Notes under the pieces: generated by a model | Database searches by the model: none | Told to the model about the DNA's origin: nothing | What the model saw: the letters and a program-made list of their open reading frames with translations, nothing else | DNA from: Deinococcus hopiensis KR-140 | Lineage (GTDB): Bacteria > Deinococcota > Deinococci > Deinococcales > Deinococcaceae | DNA length: 64,000 bases | Direction of reading: 5' to 3' | Assembly: GCA_943327755.2 (NCBI GenBank) | Contig: CALPYF020000008.1 | Span: 66,799 to 130,798, forward strand | Shown here: positions 30,702 through 40,771 of the stretch, piece by piece | Layout: every line of letters begins with the position of its first letter | How positions within the stretch are numbered: position 1 is the first letter of the stretch | Program-made: the position numbers and the translations under genes

Positions 30702-32168
30702 TTACTTCTGTTCGGTCAGCGGGCGGAGGTTCTCGCGCAGTTCCTCCACACGCTCACCGAGGTCCACGTCGGGGTCGAGGCCATTCGCATCGGCGTTCCC
30801 GGTGGCGCCCTGCATGCCGCTCTGGATCGTCTCGGTCTGGTTCAGGTCCTCGTGGTTCAGGACGGCCTTCTCGCTGCGCGTATCGTCGCTCATGCCCACA
30901 GCCTGCCGCGCCGGGACCGGGCCCGGATGGGCGGAGGCTGTAGGGGCGTTCATGGCCGAGCGCAGCGCGCGCCCACTGACCCCCGGCGTGGCGAGGGCCG
31001 CGCGGGCCAGCGGCAGCCGGGTGCGCCCGGGCAGCGCCGCGAAGAGGCGCAGCATCGTGCGGGCCAGGGCGCCCGGCGGCGTGTCCGGGTCAAGGAACGC
31101 GTGCCACGCGGCGGGGGGCAGCGCGAAGAACGCCCGGAAGAACGGCGCGAGCTGATCCGGGGGCAGGTTCAGCAGGGCCTGCACGCCCAGCAGGTGCACC
31201 TCGCGCGCGGCGCGGCGCTCGGGGGGCCACAGGGCCGCCCAGGCCGCCGCGTGCGGGTCGCGCCCGGCGCGCAGGGCGTCCGCCGCCGCGTGGGCCACCA
31301 GGGGCGCGGCGCGCAGGGCACCCGCCACCTGAAAGCCACTGATGGGGTGCACCATGCCCCCGGCGGCCCCGAAGGCCAGCGGACCGTGCGGGTCGGGGGC
31401 GGCCGCGTTCATGGGGAACGCCACCCATTCCTCGTGCAGGATCTCGCCGGGCGGGGTGCCCTGCGCGCGCAGGCGCTCGTGCAGCCGCGCGCGCAGGGCC
31501 ACGCGGGTGGGCGCGGGGCGGGCGATCAGGCTGGTCTCCTCCACGAAGTACGTGTCGCCGCCCAGGTGCATGGCGTACAGGAAGGTGGGGGTCTCGCCCG
31601 GGCCATGCGGGGCGCGGTAGTCCATCCAGACCATCGCGCCGGGCGCACTGGGGGGCCGCTCGAAGCGGGCAGTCAGGCCGTACGCGGTCTGCAGGGCCGC
31701 GCCGCCCGGGTGCTGGGGGCGGCGCAGGCTGCCCGCGTGCCCGGCGGCGTCCACCACGAAGCGGGCGCTCAGGGCGTGCCCCTCGCGGGTGTGAACGGTC
31801 CAGCCGTCCGGGCCGGGCACGGCGTGCGTGACGGTCCCCACGGTCCAGGTCAGGGGTCCGGCGCGGTCCAGCAGCGCGTGCAGGAACCGGGTGTTGTCCA
31901 GCAGCGCGTAGGGCCGCAGCAGCGGCGTGGGCTGCGGGCCGGTGTACACCCGCACGTCCGTCCACACGTGCGTGGCGCAGGCTTGCGCCCAGGCGGGCAG
32001 GTCGTCCAGCCACGCGCCGTATGTCGCGGGGAACGCCTGCGGCGCGTGCGGCGCCACGATCCGGACGCTGTGGTGCCGGGCGCGCAACTCGACGGCCAGG
32101 GCCAGCGCGGCGGGCCCGGCGCCGACGATCAGGGCGTCGGTGGGCGCGGGCTCGGTGGGGGCGGGCAT
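30702..32168 (-). CDS. crtLm: FAD-dependent lycopene beta-cyclase (CrtLm/CrtY type) with extra C-terminal tail
   Basis: A 488-residue flavoprotein-type cyclase that should convert lycopene to a beta-ring carotenoid (gamma-carotene in Deinococcus, on the way to deinoxanthin). Seen: the dinucleotide site DALIVGAGPAALALAVEL, ATYGAWLDDL, FLYAMHLGGDTYFVEETSL and GGMVHPISGFQVAGAL. ATG 32168 follows TACGCT by 6 nt. Odd: after the normal cyclase end (about residue 425) the frame continues for about 63 acidic residues starting MSDDTRSEKA (ATG at 30893), ending exactly at the edge of the MITE-like element. That tail may be a fusion or a nested small gene. Confidence 0.85.
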   Translation of the reverse strand: MPAPTEPAPTDALIVGAGPAALALAVELRARHHSVRIVAPHAPQAFPATYGAWLDDLPAWAQACATHVWTDVRVYTGPQPTPLLRPYALLDNTRFLHALLDRAGPLTWTVGTVTHAVPGPDGWTVHTREGHALSARFVVDAAGHAGSLRRPQHPGGAALQTAYGLTARFERPPSAPGAMVWMDYRAPHGPGETPTFLYAMHLGGDTYFVEETSLIARPAPTRVALRARLHERLRAQGTPPGEILHEEWVAFPMNAAAPDPHGPLAFGAAGGMVHPISGFQVAGALRAAPLVAHAAADALRAGRDPHAAAWAALWPPERRAAREVHLLGVQALLNLPPDQLAPFFRAFFALPPAAWHAFLDPDTPPGALARTMLRLFAALPGRTRLPLARAALATPGVSGRALRSAMNAPTASAHPGPVPARQAVGMSDDTRSEKAVLNHEDLNQTETIQSGMQGATGNADANGLDPDVDLGERVEELRENLRPLTEQK

Positions 32169-32174
32169 GCGCGC

Positions 32175-32180
32175 AGCGTA
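32175..32180 (-). promoter_or_regulatory. -10 box of a leaderless promoter (lycopene cyclase)
   Basis: On the minus strand TACGCT ends 6 nt before ATG 32168. Confidence 0.55.
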
Positions 32181-32277
32181 GCGTGCCCGCGCGGCGGCGG
32201 AGTGTACGCCCGCGCATGAACGGCAGTTCAAGTTTGGACTGTGGCGCGGCGCGCTGCCCACCCGGGCGCCGGGACTC

Positions 32278-32283
32278 TAGGGT
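32278..32283 (+). promoter_or_regulatory. -10 box of a leaderless promoter (lipoprotein hydrolase)
   Basis: TAGGGT ends 6 nt before ATG 32290. Confidence 0.55.
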
Positions 32284-32289
32284 GGGAGC

Positions 32290-33195
32290 ATGACCCGAAC
32301 CTCTCCCGTCCCGTCCCGCCGTTCCCGTGTGCCGCGCGCCGCGCTGCTGGGGGCCGGCGCCCTGCTCCTCATGACGGCGCTGGCCGCCTGCTCACGCGAC
32401 GGCGCGCAGGGCACCCTGAACCGCGTGGTCTCCACCGCCGGCCTGAACGTAACGAGCAACGTCCGCTACGGCCCGGACGTCCGCAACGTCATGGACGTGT
32501 ACGCCCCGCAGAACGCCCGCAGCGCCCCGGTCGTGCTGTTCATCCACGGCGGCTCCTGGGAGAACGGTGACAAGGACGGCCACAAGTTCGTCGGGGAGTC
32601 CCTGGCGCGCGCCGGGTACGTCACGGCGGTCATGAGCTACCGCCTCGCCCCGGCGAACCGCTATCCCTCGTACGTGCAGGACGCCGCGCAGGCGCTGAAG
32701 GTCCTGCGCGAGAAGGCGGGCGCGCTGGGCGGCAACCCGCAGAACGTGTTCGTGATGGGCCACTCGGCCGGGGGCTTCAACGCCGTGGAGGTCGTGGACA
32801 ACGCCCGCTGGCTCGCGGAGGCGGACGTGCCGGTCAGCGCGATCCGCGGCGTGATCGGCGTGGCCGGACCGTACTCGTACGACTTCCGGCAGTTCTCCAG
32901 CGCGAAGGCCTTCCCGGTCGGCGCCACCCCGGACGAGGTCATGCCCGACCGGCACGTGCGCACCGACGCGCCGCCCCACCTGCTGCTCGTCGCCGAGAAC
33001 GACGACACGGTCTACCCGCAGAACGCCCTGAACATGGAAGCGGCCCTGAAGCGCGCGGGCGTGCCCGTCACGCGGACGGTGCTGCCGAAACTGAACCACA
33101 TCACGATCATCGCGGCCATGGCGCGTCCCCTGACGTTCCTGGGCGGCACCCGGCAGGCGGTCATCGACTTCATCGAGGCGCACCGGCTGCCCTGA
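32290..33195 (+). CDS. Alpha/beta-hydrolase lipoprotein (BD-FAE/carboxylesterase type)
   Basis: A 301-residue esterase-like protein anchored as a lipoprotein: an N-terminal hydrophobic segment ends in the lipobox LAAC, with the lipid-bearing Cys at about residue 34. The oxyanion motif HGGSW, the nucleophile elbow GHSAGG, and the acid and His (AENDDTVYPQN; LNHITII) fit the esterase/lipase family that includes kynurenine formamidases. The substrate is not known. The ATG follows a TAGGGT box by 6 nt. Confidence 0.87.
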   Translation: MTRTSPVPSRRSRVPRAALLGAGALLLMTALAACSRDGAQGTLNRVVSTAGLNVTSNVRYGPDVRNVMDVYAPQNARSAPVVLFIHGGSWENGDKDGHKFVGESLARAGYVTAVMSYRLAPANRYPSYVQDAAQALKVLREKAGALGGNPQNVFVMGHSAGGFNAVEVVDNARWLAEADVPVSAIRGVIGVAGPYSYDFRQFSSAKAFPVGATPDEVMPDRHVRTDAPPHLLLVAENDDTVYPQNALNMEAALKRAGVPVTRTVLPKLNHITIIAAMARPLTFLGGTRQAVIDFIEAHRLP

Positions 33196-33217
33196 CGTCA
33201 CACTCGGCGCGGGCGGG

Positions 33218-33223
33218 TAGCAT
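33218..33223 (+). promoter_or_regulatory. -10 box of a leaderless promoter (small lipoprotein)
   Basis: TAGCAT ends 7 nt before GTG 33231. It overlaps the alternative ATG at 33222, which argues against that start. Confidence 0.5.
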
Positions 33224-33230
33224 GGACGGC

Positions 33231-33602
33231 GTGAGGCGTTCCCTGCTCCTGCTCGCGCTGCTCTGCCCGGCCCTGGGCAGCTGCCGTTACAATTTCGTGC
33301 CGCTGATTCCCGGGCAGATCGAACCGGAACTCCCGGCCCGCGTGACCGGCGCGGCCCTGACCCGCGACGGCGAGCGGCTGGTGCTGCGCGCCCAGGTGGA
33401 TGGCCCGATCACGCCGGGGTTCCTGAGCGTGGCGTGGTTCAACGGCACCCAGGCCATCGGCACGGACAGCGTGTACCTCGACGCCGCGCAGCGCGCCGCC
33501 ACCTTCGAACTGCGCGCCCCGGACAAGGGCGCGTACCGGGCCGTGCTGTCCTTCGGCAGCGCGGTGCTGCGGCAGGTGGAACTGTACGAGGTCAAGCCGT
33601 GA
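33231..33602 (+). CDS. Small lipoprotein of unknown function
   Basis: A 123-residue protein with a lipoprotein signal peptide (MRRSLLLLALLCPALGSC; lipobox LGSC). The mature part looks like a single Ig-like beta domain (RLVLRAQVDGPITPGFLSVAWFNGTQAIGTDSVYL). GTG 33231 is chosen because the -10 box ends 7 nt before it. It overlaps the next gene by 4 bp (GTGA). Function unknown. Confidence 0.7.
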   Translation: MRRSLLLLALLCPALGSCRYNFVPLIPGQIEPELPARVTGAALTRDGERLVLRAQVDGPITPGFLSVAWFNGTQAIGTDSVYLDAAQRAATFELRAPDKGAYRAVLSFGSAVLRQVELYEVKP

Positions 33603-33997
33603 AGGCGTGGCGCGGCGTCGTGGAATGGACGGCCGGGCAGCGCGAGCGCTTCGTGTGGCGCGACGGCCGCCTGGAGCCGCTGCGGGTGGAGGCCCGGCCC
33701 GCGCCGGTGAACTACGGGTGCCTGCCGGGCACCCTGAACCCGGCCGATGCCGCCGAGGTGGACGCCGTGTGGCTGGGCGAGCCGCTGGCAGTCGGCACGG
33801 TGCGCGAGGGGGCCCCGGCGGCCCTGCTGCACCTGCACGACGGGGATCACAAGGTGATCTTCAGCGTGGGCCCGGTGCAGGGCGCGGCCCTTCAGGGGCT
33901 GCTGGCGTGGTTCCCGCCCGAGCGGGGCGCGACCGTGCAGGACGCCCACGCCGCGCAGGCGTGGCTGGACGAACTGGCCGCCGCGCGGCCCGGGTAA
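33599..33997 (+). CDS. Divergent inorganic-pyrophosphatase-like protein
   Basis: A 132-residue protein that faintly matches the core of family I inorganic pyrophosphatases: VNYGCLPGTLNPADAAEVDAVW aligns with the Y-G-F-I-P-G-T and D-P-L-D-V segments, and DGDHKVIFS with the later D-x-x-K-I region. Several catalytic acidic residues seem to be replaced, so activity is doubtful. It is coupled to the small lipoprotein gene by a 4-bp overlap and is convergent with the next gene, 3 bp away. Confidence 0.55.
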   Translation: MKAWRGVVEWTAGQRERFVWRDGRLEPLRVEARPAPVNYGCLPGTLNPADAAEVDAVWLGEPLAVGTVREGAPAALLHLHDGDHKVIFSVGPVQGAALQGLLAWFPPERGATVQDAHAAQAWLDELAAARPG

Positions 33998-34000
33998 CGG

Positions 34001-34885
34001 TCAGGGGGACGCCGTTCCGGCCGGACCCCGGGCATCCTGCCAGGCCCACTCGAGCGTCAGGGTGCGCAGTTGCCCCGCCACCCAGGTCATCGCGTCGCTG
34101 CCCGGGTAGGTGACGGCGCTGTGGTCCTCCCGAGGGGAGATGAAGCGGGTCAGGCCGCGCGTGGTGCCGTCCAGGCGGACGTTGCTCTCCACCTCGAACA
34201 GGTAGTTCACGGCGTAACCGTTCTGGGCGCCGCGTCTGGGCAGGCGCTTGCTCTGCACCTCGATGCCACGCGCGACGTTGGGCCACACGACGTCCTTGGC
34301 GTTCACGCGCCGCCCCGCGACGGGCATGGGGTCGCAGGCGCTCAGGGGAGAGTACGGTTCGGCGCTGCGGATCAGGGCGCCGAAGTCCGTCTTCCAGCCC
34401 AGGCAGATGCCGTCCAGGTCGATCTGCGCCGCGAAGGACACGTCGGGCCGGTCGCGGGTCAGCTGGTGCAGCCACGCCACGCCCTGCGAGTGCCCCAGCA
34501 GCACCAGCCTCGGCGCGGCCGCGCCGGGCCACGCAGCGCGCAGGGCGTCCAGGTCGGTCAGCAGAGCCGCGTACCCGCGCTGCTCCGTGCCGGTGCGGGT
34601 GGAGACGAAACTCGCCAGCGGACTGCTCGCGTAGCTGGCTGCCTGGACACTCAGTCCGGCAGCTGTGAATTCCCGGGCGACGCGGTCCACGGTGCCGCGT
34701 GACCCCAGGTACGCCCAGTTGTCGCGCGGCGCGGCGCACGGCACGCCGCAGCGGCCCGAGACGCTGAGGATCACCACGTCCGGCGCCGTCCCGGTCAGGG
34801 TCAGGCCGGGGGTGGCGGTGGGGTTCACGTGCAGCGTGGGGGCGCAGGCCGTGAGCAGCAGGGCGGACAGGAGCGCGGCACGCAT
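34001..34885 (-). CDS. Lipoprotein with alpha/beta-hydrolase fold
   Basis: A 294-residue protein starting MRAALLSALLLTAC, a lipobox with Cys at residue 14. A serine-hydrolase elbow GHSQG follows VLLGHS, preceded by a region typical of alpha/beta hydrolases (VVILSVSGRCGVPC) and followed by late His candidates (SPREDHSAV). No closer family is recognised. TACACT at 34895-34900 (minus strand) lies 9 nt before the ATG and is the likely -10. Confidence 0.7.
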   Translation of the reverse strand: MRAALLSALLLTACAPTLHVNPTATPGLTLTGTAPDVVILSVSGRCGVPCAAPRDNWAYLGSRGTVDRVAREFTAAGLSVQAASYASSPLASFVSTRTGTEQRGYAALLTDLDALRAAWPGAAAPRLVLLGHSQGVAWLHQLTRDRPDVSFAAQIDLDGICLGWKTDFGALIRSAEPYSPLSACDPMPVAGRRVNAKDVVWPNVARGIEVQSKRLPRRGAQNGYAVNYLFEVESNVRLDGTTRGLTRFISPREDHSAVTYPGSDAMTWVAGQLRTLTLEWAWQDARGPAGTASP

Positions 34886-34932
34886 CGGGAGTCCAGTGTA
34901 CGCGCCGCGCGGCGGAGCACTGGGGCCGCCTC

Positions 34933-35618
<686 letters not shown>

Positions 35619-35622
<4 letters not shown>

Positions 35623-37208
35623 GCGGTCACCTCGGCCGGTTCGGGAGGGCGGTGCGGGAGGGGCTGTGGGAGACTCAGCTGGAAGACGGTCAGCGGGCCG
35701 CGCCGGGTGTGGCGCAGGCTGCCGCCCAGACCCTGCACGCGCGAGTAGACGCCGTGCAGGCCGTAGCCACGGCCCTCGCCCTTGCTGCTCGCCCCCCGGT
35801 CGAAGAGGGTGTCGTGCAGGGCCGGGGACACGCCGGGGCCGCTGTCCTCCACCTCGACCTGCATGCCGTCCGGGTCCTCGCCGATGGTGACGGTGACCAG
35901 TCCGGGCTGCCCGGCGAGCGCCTCGAAGGCGTTCTCGGTGAGGTTTCCCACGGCGCTGACCAGGGTGTCGGCGTGGCGTTCCCAGTGCGGGCCCAGGTGG
36001 CTGCCCTCGGTGATCTGGAAGTCGATGCCGAGTTCCTGCGCCCGCTCGCGCTTCCCGGCCAGCAGCGCCACCAGCCGGGGGACCTGCACGTCGCGCAGCA
36101 GCTGCCGGAACTGCGCATCGGCGTGGATCTCGGCGTTCAGGACGCGCAGGGCCTCCTCGCCCCGCCCGAGCTGCAGCAGGCCGGACAGGACGTGCAGGCG
36201 GTTCTGGTACTCGTGCGTCTGGGCGCGCAGGACGTCCACGAAGCCGCGCGCGTGCGTGAGTTCCTCCGCCAGGGCCAGCGCCTCGGCGCGGTCGCGGAAG
36301 CCCGCCACGAACCCGCCGCCCTCCAGCGGTTCGAGGTTCACGAGGACCGGCTCGCCCCGCAGGGCCAGTTCCAGGTTCTGGGTGCGCGCCGCCCCCCCGG
36401 CGGTCAGGAGCGCCAGTTCCGGCCAGAGGGTCGCCAGGGGCGCCGGGGCACTCTGACCGCCCAGCAGGGTCACGGCGCGGTCGCTGCTGAGGGTCACGAG
36501 GCCGCCGGCATCCACGGCCAGCACGCCCTCGCGCAGCGCGGCCAGCACGGCGCGCTGCTGGCGGGCCAGCGCGGCGATCTGTTCGGGTTCCAGGTTCAGG
36601 ATCTCGGCCCGCAGGCGCCGGGCGGCCCACACCGCGCCCACCGTGCCCAGGCCCAGCGCCAGCACGAACCACGGCAGCAGGCTGATCAGGGCGCTGCCCA
36701 CCAGATGCCACACCTGCGGCATGAGGTACCCGGTGCTGACCACGCCCACCACGCGGCTGCCGGGCACACCGCCCGCCCAGACCGGGACCTTGCCGCGCAC
36801 GCTCAGGCCCAGGCTGCCGCGCGCGACCGACACGACCTCCTGCCCGGCCAGCGGCTGGGCGTTGTCGCCGCCCTCCATGGGCTTGCCCAGCCGCTCGGGA
36901 ACGGGGTGCGCCAGCCGGATGCCGCGCGCGTTGCCGACCACGATGAAGTCCGCACCCGCCTCCTCGCGCAGCACGTTCACCTGGGCGTTCAGCGCGGCGT
37001 CCTGCGCGCCGCGCGCGGTGCCCTGCACGACCACGGGCAGTTTCGCCACGATGCGGCTGGCGGTCAGGGCGCGCTCGCCCAGGCGCTCGCGGGCCTCGCC
37101 GTACAGCTGCGCGGTCTGCACGACCACGAGCAGGGCGGTCATGCCGCACAGCACGAACAGGTGCAGGCGCACCAGTCGGCCCTGGAGGTTGGGGCGGCGT
37201 CGGGTCAT
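35619..37208 (-). CDS. Sensor histidine kinase, CitA/DcuS family
   Basis: A 529-residue membrane kinase. TM1 is about residues 12-32, an extracytoplasmic sensor of ~125 residues follows (VVGNARGIRLAHPVPERLGKP, the sCache/CitA-type turn), TM2 is near 165-190, then a PAS-like region and the kinase core with H-box QTHEYQNRLHVLSGLL (His near 332), N-box GNLTENAFEAL and G-boxes DSGPGV and GRGYGLHG. Such kinases sense citrate or C4 acids. ATG 37208 is chosen; TACAAT about 15 nt upstream is a possible -10. Confidence 0.92.
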
Positions 37209-37265
37209 GGATGTTCGCCCCCGATTGTAGGAGGGAGTGCACGCCCACACCCAGGGGTTACGTGC

Positions 37266-37304
37266 ATTGCGTTCACGGGCGTGCATTGCGTACACGGATT
37301 GCGT
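37266..37304. promoter_or_regulatory. Repeated ATTGCGT boxes, candidate response-regulator sites
   Basis: Two near-identical 18-19-bp direct repeats (CGTGCATTGCGTTCACGGG at 37261-37279 and CGTGCATTGCGTACACGG at 37280-37297) and a third ATTGCGT at 37298-37304 lie between the divergent sensor-kinase and tctC genes, just upstream of the tctC -35. Confidence 0.65.
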
Positions 37305-37325
37305 GGCCAGCACGCAAAAAAACTC

Positions 37326-37354
37326 TTGTGACCGGGGCCGGGTGGGCGTAGGGT
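37326..37354 (+). promoter_or_regulatory. tctC promoter
   Basis: TTGTGA (37326-37331) and TAGGGT (37349-37354) are separated by exactly 17 bp, about 20 bp downstream of the ATTGCGT boxes; the 5' leader then carries GGAGG before the tctC ATG. Confidence 0.65.
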
Positions 37355-37395
37355 ACGGGTGACACCACAACCCACCCCCTCACCGGAGGAACCCC

Positions 37396-38346
<951 letters not shown>

Positions 38347-38363
38347 AGCCTGCGGCTGGTCGT

Positions 38364-38399
38364 GCCGGGCGGTGGCGAGTTTCCTTCGCGCCGCCCGGC
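38364..38399 (+). other. Intercistronic hairpin between tctC and tctB
   Basis: Perfect 9-bp arms GCCGGGCGG (38364-38372) and CCGCCCGGC (38391-38399), with no T-run. It probably stabilises the tctC message or attenuates transcription into tctBA. Confidence 0.55.
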
Positions 38400-38445
38400 C
38401 CCACGTTGAGTCCCCCGTTCTTCCCTGCCCTGCGAGGTTCCGTGC

Positions 38446-38964
38446 ATGTCTGATCCCGTCACCACCCCCATTCCCGCCGCGCGCCGCGGCCTGAGCGTGC
38501 CCGACCTGCTGGTCGCGCTGGGCGTCCTGATCATCGGGGCCCTGCTGCTGATCGGTACGCTGAAGATTCCCTTCGGCATCAACGCGTACGTCGGCCCGCG
38601 CGTGTTCCCCATGATCGTGTCGGTCGGCACGCTGGCGCTGGGCGCGCTGCTGCTCGTGGCGACGCTGCGCGGCTACCGCGCCGAACCCGCCGCCGAGGAG
38701 GACAGCGACCCGGACGCCCAGCCGGACCTGCGCCAGCCCGGGATCATCCTGGGCGGCTTCCTGCTGGGCTCGCTGATCCTGGTGCCGCTGGGCTTCGTGG
38801 TGGGCACAGCCGTCATGTACTTCAGCGTGGGCTTCGCGTTCGGTGAGCGCCGCGCGCCCCTGTTGGCGGGCGTGGCGCTGATCGTCGCGCTCGTCACGTA
38901 CGTGGCGTTCACGCGCGGCCTGGGCCTGAGCCTCCCGGCGGGCATCCTGAAAGGGGTGCTGTGA
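38446..38964 (+). CDS. tctB: Tripartite tricarboxylate transporter small membrane subunit
   Basis: A 172-residue protein with four predicted helices (VALGVLIIGALLLIG; MIVSVGTLALGALLLVATL; ILGGFLLGSLILVPLGFVVG; LLAGVALIVALVTYVAF) and the family's central acidic loop. It forms the small subunit of the TctAB permease. Its stop overlaps the tctA start (TGATG). Confidence 0.92.
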   Translation: MSDPVTTPIPAARRGLSVPDLLVALGVLIIGALLLIGTLKIPFGINAYVGPRVFPMIVSVGTLALGALLLVATLRGYRAEPAAEEDSDPDAQPDLRQPGIILGGFLLGSLILVPLGFVVGTAVMYFSVGFAFGERRAPLLAGVALIVALVTYVAFTRGLGLSLPAGILKGVL

Positions 38965-40463
38965 TGGACGCCATTCAGTCCCTGTTCGCGGGCTTCGAAA
39001 CCGCCCTGACCCCCCTGAACCTGCTGTGGGCCCTGGTGGGCGTGACACTGGGCACCCTGGTGGGCGTGCTGCCCGGTATCGGCCCGGCCCTGACCGTGGC
39101 GCTGCTGCTGCCGGTCACCGCGAAACTCCCGCCCGTGAGTGCGTTCATCATGTTCGCCGGGATCTATTACGGCGGGATGTTCGGCGGCAGCACCACCAGC
39201 ATCCTGCTGAACACCCCGGGCGAGTCGAGCAGCATCATCACCGCCCTGGAAGGCAACAAGATGGCCCGGCGGGGCCGCGCGGCTGCCGCCCTGGCGACTG
39301 CCGCGATCGGGTCGTTCGTGGCGGGCACCATTGGCACGGCGCTCCTGACCTTCGCCGCGCCCGCCATCGCGGACGTGGCCGTGCAGATCCCCCCGAGCGC
39401 GAAGTTCGCGCTGATCATGCTGGCGTTCGTGACCATCAGCGCCACGTTCGGCGGCTCGCCGCTGCGCGGCCTGATCAGCCTCTTCCTGGGGCTGGCGATC
39501 GGCCTGATCGGCACCGACCTCCAGAGCGGGCAGGCGCGCTTCACGCTGGGCTACCCGGAACTGCTCGACGGCATCGATTTCGTGACGGTCGTGATCGGCC
39601 TGTTCGCGGTCGGTGAGACGCTGTTCGTCGCCAGCCGCCTGCGCAAGGACAAGGCCAGCGTAATCAAGCTGGACGGGAACGCCCGCATGAACCGCGAGGA
39701 CTGGCGGCGCTCGTGGAAGCCGTGGCTGCGCGGCACGGCGCTGGGCTTCCCGTTCGGCGCGATCCCGGCGGGCGGCGCGGAGATCCCCACCTTCCTGTCC
39801 TACACGCTGGAGAAGAAACTCAGCAAGCACCCCGAGGAGTTCGGCAAGGGCGCCATCGAGGGCGTGGCCGGGCCGGAAGCGGCGAACAACGCGTCGGCGG
39901 CGGGCGTGCTCGTGCCGCTGCTGACGCTGGGCCTGCCCACCAGCGCCACCGCCGCGATCCTGCTGGCCGCCTTCCAGCAGTACGGGCTGCAACCCGGGCC
40001 GCTGCTATTCGTGACCAGCCCGGATCTCGTGTGGGGCCTGATCGCCAGCCTGTACATCGGGAACGTCATGCTGCTGGCCCTGAACCTGCCGCTGGCCCCC
40101 ATCTGGGCGAAACTGCTGCTGATCCCCCGCCCGTTCCTGTACGCCGGGATTCTGGTGTTCAGCACGGTGGGCGTGTACTCGCTGAACAACAGCGTGTTCG
40201 ACCTGTTCCTGCTCGCGATCTTCGGCCTGATCGGGTACGGCATGCGCCGCTTCGACTTCCCCGTCACGCCCGCGATCATCGGCGTGATCCTGGGGCCGGT
40301 GTCGGAAAGTCAGTTCCGCACGGCGATGCAGCAGAGCGGCGGGGACATGAGCGTGTTCGTGCGCCAGCCGCTGTCGGCGTTCATCCTGCTGATCGTGCTG
40401 GCGGCGCTGGTGGTGCCGCAGGTCCTCAAATCCCGCGCGGCGCGGCAGGGTGCGGCCAGCTGA
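38964..40463 (+). CDS. tctA: Tripartite tricarboxylate transporter large permease
   Basis: A 499-residue, ~11-helix permease. TctA hallmarks are GTLVGVLPGIGPALTVALLLP, YYGGMFGGSTTSILLNTPGE and GVAGPEAANNASAAGVLVPLLTLGLP. It is the ion-driven transport subunit for tri- or dicarboxylates. ATG 38964 follows the tctB stop directly; GTG 38961 is an alternative. A strong terminator ends the operon. Confidence 0.96.
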   Translation: MDAIQSLFAGFETALTPLNLLWALVGVTLGTLVGVLPGIGPALTVALLLPVTAKLPPVSAFIMFAGIYYGGMFGGSTTSILLNTPGESSSIITALEGNKMARRGRAAAALATAAIGSFVAGTIGTALLTFAAPAIADVAVQIPPSAKFALIMLAFVTISATFGGSPLRGLISLFLGLAIGLIGTDLQSGQARFTLGYPELLDGIDFVTVVIGLFAVGETLFVASRLRKDKASVIKLDGNARMNREDWRRSWKPWLRGTALGFPFGAIPAGGAEIPTFLSYTLEKKLSKHPEEFGKGAIEGVAGPEAANNASAAGVLVPLLTLGLPTSATAAILLAAFQQYGLQPGPLLFVTSPDLVWGLIASLYIGNVMLLALNLPLAPIWAKLLLIPRPFLYAGILVFSTVGVYSLNNSVFDLFLLAIFGLIGYGMRRFDFPVTPAIIGVILGPVSESQFRTAMQQSGGDMSVFVRQPLSAFILLIVLAALVVPQVLKSRAARQGAAS

Positions 40464-40476
40464 ACACCATCGGATC

Positions 40477-40517
40477 AGGAAGAGGTCGGGCCATGACGCG
40501 CCCGACCTCTTCCTTTT
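40477..40517 (+). terminator. Rho-independent terminator of tctCBA
   Basis: A 15-bp perfect stem (40477-40491 with 40500-40514; AGGAAGAGGTCGGGC) followed by a T-run at 40514-40517. Confidence 0.9.
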
Positions 40518-40519
40518 GC

Positions 40520-40696
40520 TCAGCGCACGCCGCCCTCCAGCAGCAGCCAGAGGTGCCGCAGCAGGTCGTCCACGTCGTGGAAGGTGCGGGTGTCCTGCGG
40601 GCGGCCCTGGGGTTCCAGGTGCACGGTGGGGCGGGTGGCGGGGGTGGGCGGCTCGATGCGGATGATGTACGCGGTGGGGGGCTGTGGGGGGGGCAC
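40520..40696 (-). CDS. Small conserved-looking protein (58 aa)
   Basis: A 59-codon gene starting at GTG 40696 with AAGGAG eight bases upstream on the minus strand and ending at 40520. The protein reads MPPPQPPTAYIIRIEPPTPA at the N-terminus and ends with an acidic/leucine helix DVDDLLRHLWLLLEGGVR. Nearly all third positions are G or C, unlike chance frames here. It is divergent from the BTAD regulator gene with a 75-bp shared promoter region, and convergent with tctA across its terminator. Function unknown. Confidence 0.6.
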   Translation of the reverse strand: MPPPQPPTAYIIRIEPPTPATRPTVHLEPQGRPQDTRTFHDVDDLLRHLWLLLEGGVR

Positions 40697-40771
40697 GCGG
40701 GGGTCTCCTTGCGGGGCAGTCTGGCGTGGGGGGTGTTGCGCGGGCGTTGCGCGCGTACACTGGGGGCACTC

